Assembly: GCA_015143295.1 (NCBI GenBank)
Contig: CM026557.1
Coordinates: 43,347,965 to 43,411,964, forward strand
Direction: 5' to 3'
DNA length: 64,000 bases
DNA from: Tetracentron sinense
Taxonomy: Eukaryota > Streptophyta > Magnoliopsida > Trochodendrales > Trochodendraceae
A program made the translations under genes and the position numbers. The first letter of the stretch is position 1; each line of letters begins with the position of its first letter. The notes under the pieces are model-generated. The model had not been told where the DNA came from, ran no database searches, and saw only the letters and a list, made by a program, of their open reading frames with translations. Positions 41,201-48,429 of this stretch are shown here, one piece after another.

Positions 41201-44200
41201 TATGCACCATTTCCTCATAGAATTGTATGGAATCTAGGTATTCCTTCAAATGTATATTTTTTCCTATGGAACGCATCTTTGAACAAAATCCTTACTTTTG
41301 ACCACTTAAAAAATAGAAGGTGGCGTTTGGAAAATCGATGTTTTTTGTGCCTCCAAGCGGAAGAGACGGTTGAACACTTGTTTTGCACTGTCTTATTGTG
41401 GGTGCTATCTGAGAGGGGGGGGGGGTATTTTCTCTCTTGAGTAGGGGTAGTTTGGGTCTTTCCTTCTTCCTTTTAGAACTTCTTCTCCTGTTGGTTAGTG
41501 CGGATAGTGTCAATAGTACTATTTGGGCGGTTCTTCCTAGGCTATAGCATGGTCTATTTGAAAAGAGAGAAATAAGAGAGTTTTCGATAACTCCACATCA
41601 TATCTATTACTTAATACTATGGCAGAACGTTTTCTCCCATTCTGCCTCGTAAGCCTACGTTAACATGCCACATGTCACTTAAAAGCATTTTACGGATTTG
41701 TAACCGTCTGTCTTTACAATTCTCAAAGGTCGCATGCTTGCTGTTATACTTAAACTCTCAATTGTTCTTTTATCCCACATTTTCTTTCAAACCCTTGGTC
41801 TTCCATCATTCATGCTACCTCTTCAGAATCATTGCAACTCTAATCTTTCTCTAGATATTTCACCCGTCATTGTTGTCCACTTCCCTACTCGCAAGTGGTT
41901 TCCAGTAATTTTGAATATTACACTCAATATTTAACAGGGCACGGGGCAAGATGAGAATACCAAAGGTATATGAAGAAATCAATATCTTCACTCATTCTTT
42001 TGATTCCTTCAAATCATCTCTGGTGCAATCCAAACAGGCTGTACCGGATCTCAATGGCGGTATGTCTTCATCCCCCAATCTTGGCTCCAAGTATTTTATG
42101 GTTGTACTGTAACTTCTTGGCTCCTTCTATTAATACTTCTATGGTGTAGTGATACTCCATATTATAAACTCCTCTTACATAGTTCTCTTAGTTTCCCTAC
42201 ATTGTTTCATCACCTCTTGGATCATTACCCTGACAGTAGCCCGACTTTTGTTGCCAAATCAGAGATTGGTCCAATGCAAACCATTGTTAATATCTCGTGC
42301 TTCCGTCCTCTCACCAAGGAATATTAAATATTAAAAGATATAATACTTGGGAGTTGAAAAATATTGGTTACCCTGGACAAGATGGCCGAAATCTCGATAG
42401 TTAGGGAGTTTTCTATTAAAGGGATACTATCGAAGAGAGAATTAATAATTTGATCCTTATGATTGGCGGAATCTGCCTCTTCCCAGGTATGGGTGAGCGA
42501 TTGGAAGCTGGAATCCATAAGATACGCCCATTTGAGAGTGGTCGATCATCTGATCGAGTTGTTCATGCATGGCATGTGGTTCCTACTTATGCCGCTGCAG
42601 CATGATTATTTCTCATCGGGATTTTATGTGGTAGTGACATGTTAATCTATTGGATGTCGTGATTAGCGATGAGTTTCAATCCTTTTAGAGGATTTATTAA
42701 TGTTAATGCCATGTTGAGAGCTCAAATCCTGTAAATGTAAATTCTATACGCAAATCATTTTAGTGACTAAAAAACCCTCACGATCTAAAATGAACTAATT
42801 AAAATGATACATTTATGTTTGCAAATAATTCTCTTTAATTTTTTTAATAAATTTTTAATACTATTCATTTCTTTTCACATTCTTCGTGCATCACACGGGC
42901 TTCTTACCAGTATCTCACATATGCAAGCTCGAATCAGACTATTGATCTTCGAATGGGTATCCAGTAGTAATGGCAGGGGGATTTGGGTGAGGTGTTGGGC
43001 TGGAGGCAGACTCAGTATAGGTCCCGCTTTCCAAAGAAGTGGGTCATATAGTTTTACTTCTGTAGTGCACCAGTTTACCCCACTCCAACCCTTTCACTTT
43101 TCGGCACTTGATAATTACCACTTGTGATAAACTCATAAACAATCAATAAGGACCCTTTCAATTTGAACCTGATCTTTCAATAATGAACCAACATCCATCA
43201 TTTTTGAAATGTGATACTTTCTCCTTCTCGCAATAGCAATTCTGTGGAGGAAAAAAAACTCATGTTGTCATCTCCCTCTTTAATTTATGTATGCCTCGAC
43301 CTGTTTTTCCAATGGACCTCTTTTAAGAATCTCTTTATATTGGGCCTTGAGAGAAAATCTTTTTGAACCTCCCTGTTTGTTAGCTATCATCATCTTCCTT
43401 TAGTCCAGTTCTCCAGTCTAAGAAATAATTCTACAGTTTGATTCCCCAATCATACCAAAGTATTTTTGTTCCATGTGTTAAGATTCACCTTAAGGAATTT
43501 GTGGGCAGCCCACCCTTCACAGTGATAGCTATTCCACCAATTCCTGACTTCTTCCTTGAAAGATGGATGAGTAATCCACATATTTTTGAACCTTAAGGTG
43601 ATGGGACCACTCTCGATTTCTTCGTAGAAATCATGATAAGATGATGATCCGCTATCAGCGATGTACAACTGTCATATGAGACGTCAGACAGGGGTCCATG
43701 AGGCATGAACTAGTTAACAACGTGAACAGCGCGAGCAATTTCAGGTCGTGTTCTTGTTAAGTATAAGGCCAGTTCGAAGGCAGCGAAAGATACGAATTCA
43801 TCAACCGTTCATTCGATCAAGTCAGAAAGCTAGGTGAGGCCTCCTAACCCGGATTCCCACATGTCTCTTCCCATTCGAGGAACATCAGGAATCGGACAAT
43901 TCACAACAAACAGAGTTCTCATGCGTATTTGATCAAATGGGATGAGACATCTAAGCTTGCAATTAACAAAATTTATCTTCCCATTTAGGGGACACCATGA
44001 ATCGGCCAGTTTTGCAGCAAACATAGTTCCCATGTACATTTGATCAAGTAGGTTGAAATCTCAAAACCTATCGTGCTTTAGGTGATTCAGCTGCCCCCTT
44101 TTTCTCATATGAGAATCTAATCATAATGAAGTCCCCACCAATGCACCATATGTTGGGCATCAGTTTTCCCTATCTTCGTATATTATATTGCAATTGTTCA

Positions 44201-44745
44201 CACTATTTTCCAGTCTCGCAGTGTTTCTGAAGGTCACGTCATTATATAATACATATGAATTTGTTAACTGAAGCAGAATTCCAGTCGTTGATTGTATCAA
44301 ACCTATTCTCAACCGAGCAGACTTCAGAACAGGTGTACTGCGAAAACGATAATAGTAATAGTAATAGTAAAAGTAATAATGGAGTTGAGCCGAATACACT
44401 GGAGTTTGAGCAATAACAAGTGATAAAAAGAAGATTATGACTGACCTTGTCTTCCACCAGTAAGCTTGACTTGGACACCCTTGTCAACAAACTTTGCCAG
44501 ATCTAAAACGGTTTCTTTCCGGCCTGACTGGAACAAAGATATGTGGTAAGGTGTAAGAATTAAGATAACTGAAAGACATTAGAAAATTCCAGGTTTTTTC
44601 CCTTTTTACTCTTTTCTGTATCTGGGATTGAACCCGTAATCTCAAGGGTATGCAGACCCAGTTGAAATTTCATAAACAATATCATCAAAGGCATAGTAGA
44701 CAATAAAAAAAACATACATGCAGAGAGAGAGGAAGGGCTTACCAT
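16839..44745 (-). CDS. LSM7: LSM7, U6 snRNA-associated Sm-like protein (whole gene, 5 exons)
   Basis: LSM7 is a subunit of two heptameric Sm-like rings. LSM2-8 binds the U6 snRNA 3' oligo(U) in the nucleus; LSM1-7 binds deadenylated mRNA and promotes decapping in the cytoplasm. Splicing 44743-44745 (ATG), 44446-44527, 18609-18680, 17312-17364 and 16839-16928 gives exactly 300 nt, or 99 residues plus stop, the length of Arabidopsis LSM7. Every junction is GT-AG and keeps frame. The product opens [18 protein letters not shown]. The Sm1 motif spans [19 protein letters not shown] to LDEAIEFL, and Sm2 is [13 protein letters not shown]. The introns are 383, 1244, 25,765 and 215 bp from 3' to 5'. 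The 25.8-kb one is packed with transposons. Nothing in the coding sequence suggests a pseudogene. The 5' untranslated exon farther upstream was not located with confidence. Confidence 0.95.
17312..17364 (-). CDS. LSM7: LSM7 internal exon (linker and start of Sm2)
   Basis: A 53-nt exon after acceptor CTGCAG encoding (D)[17 protein letters not shown]. It is followed by donor GTATGT. It completes the split aspartate codon whose G comes from the previous exon. Confidence 0.94.
18513..18539. repeat. (GA)n microsatellite in an LSM7 intron
   Basis: About 13 GA units, lying 69 bp downstream (minus strand) of the 72-nt exon. Confidence 0.9.
18609..18680 (-). CDS. LSM7: LSM7 internal exon (Sm1 second half)
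   Basis: A 72-nt exon after acceptor TTCCAG encoding [20 protein letters not shown] and then EFLR, with donor GTATTC. Its acceptor closes the 25.8-kb intron. The first codon is split: the G comes from the exon at 44446-44527. Confidence 0.94.
18945..20610 (+). pseudogene. LINE (L1-type) ORF2 C-terminal fragment
   Basis: Broken reading frames together encode the end of a LINE reverse transcriptase region, with [36 protein letters not shown] and [21 protein letters not shown] zf-RVT domain follows ([28 protein letters not shown]). Several frameshifts and stops separate the pieces at 19009-19371, 19506-19790 and 20003-20338. The 3' end CATTTACCGATAAAAAAAG is a typical plant LINE tail. The copy is truncated at its 5' end. 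Confidence 0.85.
20628..20700 (+). mobile_element. tRNA-like SINE head
   Basis: GCCTGTAGCTCAATTTATTG resembles an A box and GAGGTTCGGTCCCAGC a B box at normal spacing. No closed acceptor stem is present, so this is read as the start of a tRNA-derived SINE rather than a tRNA gene. The body appears to run into the duplicated block that follows. Confidence 0.45.
20725..21015. repeat. Tandem duplication split by a (TA)n tract
   Basis: Two copies of a roughly 125-bp block (20725-20853 and 20893-21015) share TTTGTTTGCTTTGCATGTGT, GGGGGACTGACTAGTC and AACTGCCTGTGAAAATC. A TA microsatellite separates them. Confidence 0.75.
20853..20895. repeat. (TA)n microsatellite
   Basis: About 21 TA units between the duplicated blocks. 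Confidence 0.9.
21537..22320. repeat. Tandem duplication, second copy interrupted by a MITE
   Basis: A unit starting TTTGCTATCAAAAACCCTTT (about 21539) is repeated at about 21717 (TTTGCTTTCAAAAACCCTTT). Both carry CATGGGAAA, CTCCTAAAAGA-type and GCTACCACTGAAAC segments. In the second copy these are split by the hAT-type element at 21834-22288. Confidence 0.7.
21834..22288. mobile_element. hAT-type MITE in a duplicated block
   Basis: A 455-bp element with ends CAGTGTTACCTAGTTCGCTA and, inverted, CAATGTTACCTGGTTCACTA. Flanks are GTCCAAAG (21826-21833) and GTCCAAAA (22289-22296), 7 of 8 matching. The interior is rich in GGTTCG/CGAACC motifs. The undisturbed first copy of the surrounding duplication shows the empty site (GTCCAAACCTC). 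Confidence 0.8.
22300..23490. other. Intron sequence without recognised elements
   Basis: Past the duplicated block I see only AT-rich intron sequence and short meaningless open frames on both strands. Confidence 0.4.
23495..25620 (-). pseudogene. LINE 3' fragment interrupted by a hAT element
   Basis: Read on the minus strand, the piece at about 25620-25108 encodes LINE zf-RVT-type sequence ([31 protein letters not shown]). It joins across the insertion at 25099-23951 to [17 protein letters not shown] at 23945-23890, the usual LINE C-terminal tryptophan motif. Frameshifts are present. The 3' end lies near 23495. Confidence 0.8.
23951..25099. mobile_element. Non-autonomous hAT element, 1149 bp
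   Basis: Ends are CATAGTTGTTAAAGG and, inverted, CATAGTTGTCTAGGCG. CACCGCAT is duplicated on both sides (23943-23950 and 25100-25107). The insertion splits a LINE whose two halves read on after removal, which confirms the boundaries independently. GGCGCC/CGCCTCAGGC-type motifs lie near both ends. There is no transposase frame. Confidence 0.9.
26199..26233. repeat. (AT)n microsatellite
   Basis: About 17 AT units. Confidence 0.9.
26310..26655. repeat. Tandem pair of perfect hairpins
   Basis: Two direct copies about 203 bp apart share GAGGAACCAGCCCCTG, TTTTCTCTTTACC and a hairpin. Hairpins at 26362-26391 and 26565-26594 have a 13-bp perfect stem, CAGCCCCATGTTT against AAACATGGGGCTG, with a 4-base loop. 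GAACCAGCCCC before each hairpin can also pair with GGGGCTGGTTC after it. Confidence 0.8.
26780..27027. mobile_element. Right-end fragment of the 23951 hAT family
   Basis: CAGGCGACGCCTCAGG and GGTCGCCTTGACAACTATG at 26963-27027 match the right end of the element at 23951-25099, including its terminal CAACTATG. The left end is missing, so the copy is truncated. It directly abuts the gypsy-like long repeat. Confidence 0.6.
27387..27797 (-). pseudogene. 5'-truncated LINE tail inside the left long repeat
   Basis: The minus strand encodes [20 protein letters not shown], a LINE C-terminal motif, and ends ACCAATCGAAAAAAAAAA at low coordinate. The right long repeat lacks this segment, so it is a later insertion. 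Confidence 0.75.
28715..29215 (+). pseudogene. Possible gag-like or structural frame of the gypsy-like element
   Basis: An open frame (28715-29095) continues past a TGA to about 29215. It contains a proline/histidine-rich stretch ([19 protein letters not shown]) and then [20 protein letters not shown] and [20 protein letters not shown], which looks helical. I do not recognise a defined domain. Position after the primer-binding region would fit a degraded gag. A non-coding origin cannot be excluded. Confidence 0.35.
29216..30817. other. Non-coding internal part of the gypsy-like element
   Basis: No recognisable coding. GTAAGTTTGGGGTTG-like purine runs occur near 29605 and 30808. The second directly precedes the presumed right LTR and is the better polypurine-tract candidate. 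Confidence 0.4.
31139..33065. mobile_element. Probable solo LTR inserted in the right long repeat
   Basis: A 1927-bp block flanked by ATTCT on both sides (31134-31138 and 33066-33070). It ends GGGTCGCGACA, a terminus seen in Del/Tekay-type LTRs. It contains TATATAAACCCC near 31621, which could be the LTR TATA region, and no coding. The first bases are TATGG rather than the expected TGT, so the left boundary is less secure. Confidence 0.5.
32155..32415. repeat. Imperfect tandem repeats in the solo LTR
   Basis: Four imperfect units of ATGGACTTCTACCACTCTAG followed by GTAGAGCATTAGGCA, spaced by about 60-110 bp. Confidence 0.65.
33455..33651. repeat. 99-bp tandem duplication in the right long repeat
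   Basis: Two adjacent copies starting GTCTTAAGGAATTATC and GTCTTAGGAATTATC, both ending in CAGCATTATGTGTAAGTG. The left long repeat has only one equivalent unit. Confidence 0.85.
34279..34639. mobile_element. hAT-type MITE, 361 bp, with perfect target duplication
   Basis: Ends are CATAGTTACCAA and the exact inverse TTGGTAACTATG. GAAATAAT is duplicated at 34271-34278 and 34640-34647. The interior is made of variants of CCCGTATTATACCCGTAT, a low-complexity palindromic series. No open frame. Confidence 0.92.
34660..36025 (-). pseudogene. LINE reverse-transcriptase fragment with a MITE inside
   Basis: Minus-strand frames encode [20 protein letters not shown] (35960-35880), the RT entry region, and further on [15 protein letters not shown] and [14 protein letters not shown] (35010-34890), the decayed FADD catalytic region. 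Stops and frameshifts are common. A Harbinger-like MITE sits at 35191-35449. Confidence 0.85.
35191..35449. mobile_element. Harbinger/Tourist-like MITE
   Basis: A 259-bp element with ends GGGTGTGTTCTTTT and, inverted, GTTGTGTTCTTTT. TTA is duplicated on each side (35188-35190 and 35450-35452). A 3-bp TTA-type target and G-rich short ends fit the PIF/Harbinger superfamily. Confidence 0.75.
36026..36484. mobile_element. Remnants of one or two MITEs
   Basis: ACCGGTTCGGTACGTACCGG palindromic motifs at about 36045-36070 suggest one element. The segment ending CGAACTCGGTAACCCCAG (36484) matches the right end of the 21834-22288 hAT family. Left ends and target duplications were not found. Confidence 0.4.
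37099..38363. mobile_element. Non-autonomous hAT element, 1265 bp
   Basis: Ends are CAGTGTTTTAAAA and, inverted, CAATGTTTTAAAACG. CTCTCAAG is duplicated at 37091-37098 and 38364-38371. It interrupts a LINE whose reading resumes beyond it. Subterminal CCTTAAGGCG and CGCCTTAGACAAG motifs resemble other hAT ends in the window. No transposase frame. Confidence 0.9.
38585..40404. mobile_element. MITE-like element carrying a nested LINE
   Basis: Ends CAATGTTACAAATCTC and, inverted, AAGTGTTACAAATCTC form a good terminal inverted repeat inside the plus-strand LINE. Without the LINE at 38920-40378 the element would be about 360 bp. The target duplication is eroded (GATTCGCG against ATCGAAAG), so classification as hAT rests on the termini only. 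Confidence 0.6.
38920..40378 (-). pseudogene. 5'-truncated LINE, relatively young
   Basis: The minus strand has a long open stretch at 40402-39593 (269 codons) with the LINE C-terminal RT region ([40 protein letters not shown]). The zf-RVT part ([20 protein letters not shown], 39589-39278) and the [15 protein letters not shown] tail (39256-39068) follow. Only a few breaks separate them. The 3' end CCGATCAAAATTTTTTTTT lies at about 38920. It is less decayed than the LINE it is nested in, consistent with later insertion. Confidence 0.82.
41581..43140. other. Intron sequence without recognised elements
   Basis: AT-rich sequence with short open frames on both strands, none with a recognisable domain. 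Confidence 0.4.
43140..43690 (-). pseudogene. LINE ORF2 fragment
   Basis: The minus strand encodes [20 protein letters not shown] and [19 protein letters not shown], the linker between endonuclease and RT of plant L1-type LINEs. Decayed continuation runs to about 43140. Confidence 0.75.
44446..44527 (-). CDS. LSM7: LSM7 coding exon (N-terminus and Sm1 first half)
   Basis: An 82-nt exon after acceptor TGTTCCAG encoding [20 protein letters not shown] and then KLTGGRQ plus the first base of a valine codon. Donor AAG|GTCAGT opens the 25.8-kb intron. Confidence 0.95.
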
Positions 44746-44775
44746 ATTCTCAACGCCTCTTTCGGTCTTAATTGA
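44743..44775 (-). CDS. LSM7: LSM7 exon ending in the start codon
   Basis: A 33-nt segment between acceptor TTTGCAG and donor GTAAGC. Its last three bases (44743-44745) are the ATG, so the codon for residue 1 sits alone before a 215-bp intron. The preceding 30 bases are 5' untranslated. An exon upstream of 44775 must exist but was not resolved. Confidence 0.8.
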
Positions 44776-45480
44776 CTGCAAACCAAAATTCTAATTATGT
44801 TGCATCAATACCAACACCTGCAACCATGAATTCGCGCCAAACTTAGAAACTCGACAATGATAAAAGCACCTGATGATGCATTGTCTACTGATAACCATAA
44901 TCTAAGCTCTTCTTCCATATATTATACATAAAAACCGCGAAACCCTAAAACTGATCACATAACAACATCATGTAAATAATATAGAGGTTCTGGCCGGGAA
45001 TTGCAGAACGGATCGAAAATAGAGAACAAAACAATAAGGATAAACGCTAAGACAATAACGATGAAGATAAAGATCCTGGTCTGAAGGGAAATAAATTAAT
45101 ATATATAAAATATAAGAATCAATTTATTATCGGAGGAAATTCGAAGAGGTGAAACAAACAAGTAACTGTATTAGAAAATAATAATAAGCGTGAAAACCAG
45201 ATCTGTGGACAAACGAGAGAAGAAGAAGCGAGATTATTTTCTGTTACTTTAATGGCGAAGAACAGAGAGAGGGATGGGGAGAAGCCTAACCTAGTTTCTA
45301 TTCTCTTTTCCCGCTTCGCTTTTACAGCAACTCCTACTAAAACAGTACACAGAAAAATAAGAAGTTTTTTTTATGTAAATAGCCTAACCTTTTACTTGTA
45401 CACACTAACTTCTGGTCTTCTTTCCAACAAAAATATAAGAGCCATTTCGTTACAAAATAGAAACCGCCCATAGTTTGGGT
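44776..45480 (-). promoter_or_regulatory. Probable LSM7 leader and promoter region
   Basis: Sequence upstream of the ATG exon on the minus strand. AGGGTTT (complement of AAACCCT at about 44940) is a telo-box-like motif, frequent near plant genes for ribosomal and RNA-processing proteins. A donor-like ACTAG|GTTAGG lies near 45285. No TATA box or start site could be fixed. Confidence 0.35.
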
Positions 45481-45962
45481 GTACCTTTTTTTTTTTTTTG
45501 GGTCAAGGTAACAATACCATAGTTTGGTTGTACTTTGGTAAAAACTTTGTACTTTGGTAAAAACAAAAATTTGAAAATGTTTATAAGATATTTTTGGAAA
45601 CTCTACTCACATATAATAAATAAATAAGTTCTTAAAAATAAACTCTAAATGATAAGTTCTAAAGTTTTAGACTCAAAAAATAAGTTACCTTATGCTACTT
45701 ATTTGTTTAGAGGTTTATCCTCTAACTCAAATAAGCTCTTATTATTTAGAGTTACCAAACGCCTAAATGTGTTACTTTCTACTTGTAAAAATGGCCTCTT
45801 CACATCTTCACATAAAGGACATGCCTTGTATTTGTATTACTTAAAAGGGCATGTTTTGACAAATTTATGAAATAGGGCACCCTTTGCATTTTTATTATTA
45901 AAAATGGCGTACTTTTGACATATTTACCCTTAATCTATACATATAAAAGCCAAACACTACAA

Positions 45963-47537
45963 GGGTAATATTGAAATACATACCCCATTTAGTAAAATAT
46001 GGGGTTTTTGCATATCAGCTGCTACATTCTACAAGCTTTGTAAATATATTGTTATGAGTTATAGTTTTGCAAATTAACTCATGGTTTTGCAACAGTTAGA
46101 CAAACAATCTCAATCTCTAGTTCTGTTAGGCTTCCATTTGATATTGTTATAAACAAGGACTATTATGCCCTTATGATATTTCATAACCTCACAAAACCCT
46201 TAACTACCATTGAACTAAGGTTAATAAGTTTTAACCCTTGTAATTAAGATTCACATCCCTAGGGATAAAGCATCTAACCCTGATTTAAAAAGAAAAAATA
46301 ATAATGTGTCCCATTTTAACTATCTCGAACTTAGGTTAGGATACACTAACCCTTAGAGTTAAAGCATCTAATCTTGGTTTTAAAAGAAAAAAAATTAACG
46401 TGGCCCCTTTGAACTCCCTTTAACTATGGTTAAGATTTATTAACCCTTAGGGTTAAAGCATCTAACCTTTATTTTTAGGAAAAAAAATTATAAACAATTA
46501 CTGTGTCCCAATTTAACTCCCTTTAACTGTGGTTAAGATTCACTCACCCTTAGGGTTAAAACATCTAACTTTGGGTTTTAGAAAAAAAAATATATATATA
46601 TATATAAGGTGTCCCCATTTAAATCCCTTTAACTATGGTTAAGATCAGCTAATACTTAGGGTTAAAGCATCTAACCTTGGTTTTTTCAAAAAATAAAATA
46701 AAACCTATCTTTTAACTCTCTTTAACTATTGTTAGGGTTCACTAATCCTTATAGAAAGGGACACATTAATTTTTTTTCAATATCAAGGACCAAGGTTAGA
46801 TGCTTTAACTGTAAGGGTTAGTTGACTCTAATCATAGTTAAAGGGAGTTAAAAGGGGACAACTTAAATTTTTTATTTTTTTAAATCAAAGTTAGATTCTT
46901 TAATCCTAAGGGTTAGTAAACCTTAACCACGGTTAAAAGGAGTTAAAAGACACTATTAAATTTTTTATTAGGTTGAGTGAATTTTAACCACAATTAAAGG
47001 GAGTTACAAAGGGGCGCGTTAATTTTTTTATTTTTTATTTCTAAAACTCATGGTTAGTGCTTTAACCCTAAGGGTTAATGAATCTTCACCACAATTAAAG
47101 GGATTTCAAAGGGGACATATTAATTTATTTTCTTTTAAAATCAAGGTTAAATGCTTTAACTCTAAGGGTTAGTGTATCTTAACTTAAGCTAAAGGGAGTT
47201 AAAAGGGGATACGTTAAATTTTAAAAAACAAATTAGGGTTAGATGCTTTATTTCTAAGGGTTTGAATCTTAATCACAAGGGTTCAAACTTATTAACCATA
47301 GTTCAAGGATAGTTGAAGACTTGGTAAGGTTATGAACTATCACAAGGGCATAATAGTCATTTTCCTAATAATAACAAACGAAGGCATCACAAAATTGGGG
47401 ATTGAGATTGTTTGCCTGACGGTTGCAAAACCATGAGTGAATTTGCAAAACTATAACTCACGACAGTGTATTTGCAAAGCTGGTAGAATGCAGCAGTTGA
47501 TATGCAAAAACCCCGTAAAATATTTCAAACCATGCCC
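45963..47537. mobile_element. Large foldback element made of opposed tandem arrays
   Basis: The two halves are inverted copies about a centre near 46750. The outer arms share GGGGTTTTTGCATATCA, TTGCAAATTAACTCATGGTT-type and CAAACAATCTCAATC blocks. The inner arms are tandem arrays of roughly 100-bp units carrying CTTTAACTATGGTTAAGATT, CACTAACCCTTAGGGTTAAA and GCATCTAACCTTGG. There are about five units on the left and six inverted units on the right. There is no coding capacity. The ends (GGGTAATATTGAAATA and, inverted, GGGCATGGTTTGAAATA) are only partly alike and no target duplication is clear, so superfamily is open. Confidence 0.8.
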
Positions 47538-47861
47538 TAAACAATGATATTTTAAGTTTAGGGCGACAAAACGGTACTTAACTCTTTAAAAATTAGTAAC
47601 AATTTTTTTTTAAATCAAGGTGTAGGCATGCAAATTTTGATAAGATCAAAATTGCCACATGGCAAGATCTTAGAAGGTGGACCCTATTTAGAGTTAAAAT
47701 AATATAAAACTCTTTAAAGATAAAGGCTAGCTTTCACCAAATGGGACCCACAAATTGGATAGACTCCAAATGTAATCCACTAGCCTCACAAGACTTATCA
47801 ATTCAAATCATGATAAGTCTCTCAAGATGTTGTGTTAAAAGAGGACTCTACCACTCATAAA

Positions 47862-47870
47862 TTTATAAAA
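47862..47870 (+). promoter_or_regulatory. LTR TATA box
   Basis: TTTATAAAA in the 5' LTR, about 240 bases in. The same motif is present in the 3' LTR at 62408-62416. It should drive the sense gag-pol RNA. Confidence 0.6.
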
Positions 47871-47937
47871 AGGTAGCTCATTCTCTAGTAGAGGGGGATG
47901 AAAAATAAGAGAAAAGAGGAGAAGAAGAAAAAAGCCC

Positions 47938-48135
47938 TGAAGCTCCAAAAATCTCTACCAAAGTCTAAAGTTTTGAAGATCTCGATTAAAGCTTGAAGCT
48001 CCATAGATCTCCATCAAAAGTCTAAGCTCCGAAGATCTCGATCAAAGCCGAAAGCTCCGTAGATCTCCATTAAAGCTTGAAGCTCCACAAATCTCCATTA
48101 AAGCCAAAGCTCTGAAGATCTCCGTTAAAACCCAA
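47938..48135 (+). repeat. Tandem repeats inside the 5' LTR
   Basis: Six or so degenerate units of GAAGCTCCATAGATCTCCAT followed by TAAAG/CAAAG, in the part of the LTR expected to be R. The same array is in the 3' LTR at 62484-62681. Confidence 0.8.
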
Positions 48136-48362
48136 GTACTCCGGCAATATTTTTGACTACAATCTCGAAGTTCAGATCTGAAAATACGCTGTTCTCCAGG
48201 CCTCAGATTAAAGGTTTTGTAAAGAGAAGAATTAGAGGTTTCTCTATTTTACAGAGATTAAACCTCAAAGATTTGTATCCTCACCAATATCAATAAAAAT
48301 ATTATTTGTCATACGTTTCTTGTCCTTGATTTTCGGACACGAAATTTGTGTCGACAAATTTC

Positions 48363-48380
48363 TGGCACGCCCGGTGGGAC
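48363..48380 (+). other. Primer-binding site (probable)
   Basis: TGGCACGCCCGGTGGGAC starts six bases after the 5' LTR. It opens with TGG, the complement of a tRNA CCA end. The tRNA is not assigned. Confidence 0.65.
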
Positions 48381-48429
48381 CATCTTTACCTCTCATCTCT
48401 TTTCTACAACTCCTCGAGATTCGAAGTCA

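Larger units (their letters stand above)
36485..41580 (+). pseudogene. LINE ORF2 fragment, split by two nested insertions
   Basis: Reading in several frames, 36485-37098 encodes [20 protein letters not shown] and the catalytic [11 protein letters not shown]. After the hAT element at 37099-38363 the frame resumes with [19 protein letters not shown] and [12 protein letters not shown] (38400-38580). After the second insertion (38585-40404) it resumes with [34 protein letters not shown] and the zf-RVT motif [20 protein letters not shown] follow, to about 41580. Many stops and frameshifts. Confidence 0.85.
18681..44445 (-). other. LSM7: 25.8-kb LSM7 intron filled with transposons
   Basis: This single intron starts at donor AAG|GTCAGT (44446/44445) and ends at acceptor TTCCAG (18681). 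Its contents are listed as separate features: LINE fragments in both orientations, SINE-like sequence, hAT elements, a Harbinger-like MITE, a gypsy-like element with repeats, a probable solo LTR and local duplications. I saw no host coding exon inside it. Confidence 0.9.
47621..48356 (+). repeat. 5' LTR of the Tat element
   Basis: 736 bp, TG...CA ends, matching the 3' LTR at 730 of 736 positions by eye. TTTATAAAA at 47862-47870 is a likely TATA box, placing the RNA start near 47900. AATAAA at 48292-48297 is a likely poly(A) signal, leaving a short U5. Confidence 0.95.

Noticed and set aside
45252-45473. 73-codon plus-strand frame near the LSM7 promoter
   Set aside because: It lies in antisense to the probable LSM7 leader and has no recognisable motif.
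45963-47537. CRISPR-like array
   Set aside because: The repeats are about 100 bp, diverged and arranged in inverted halves without unique spacers, and the genome is a plant's.
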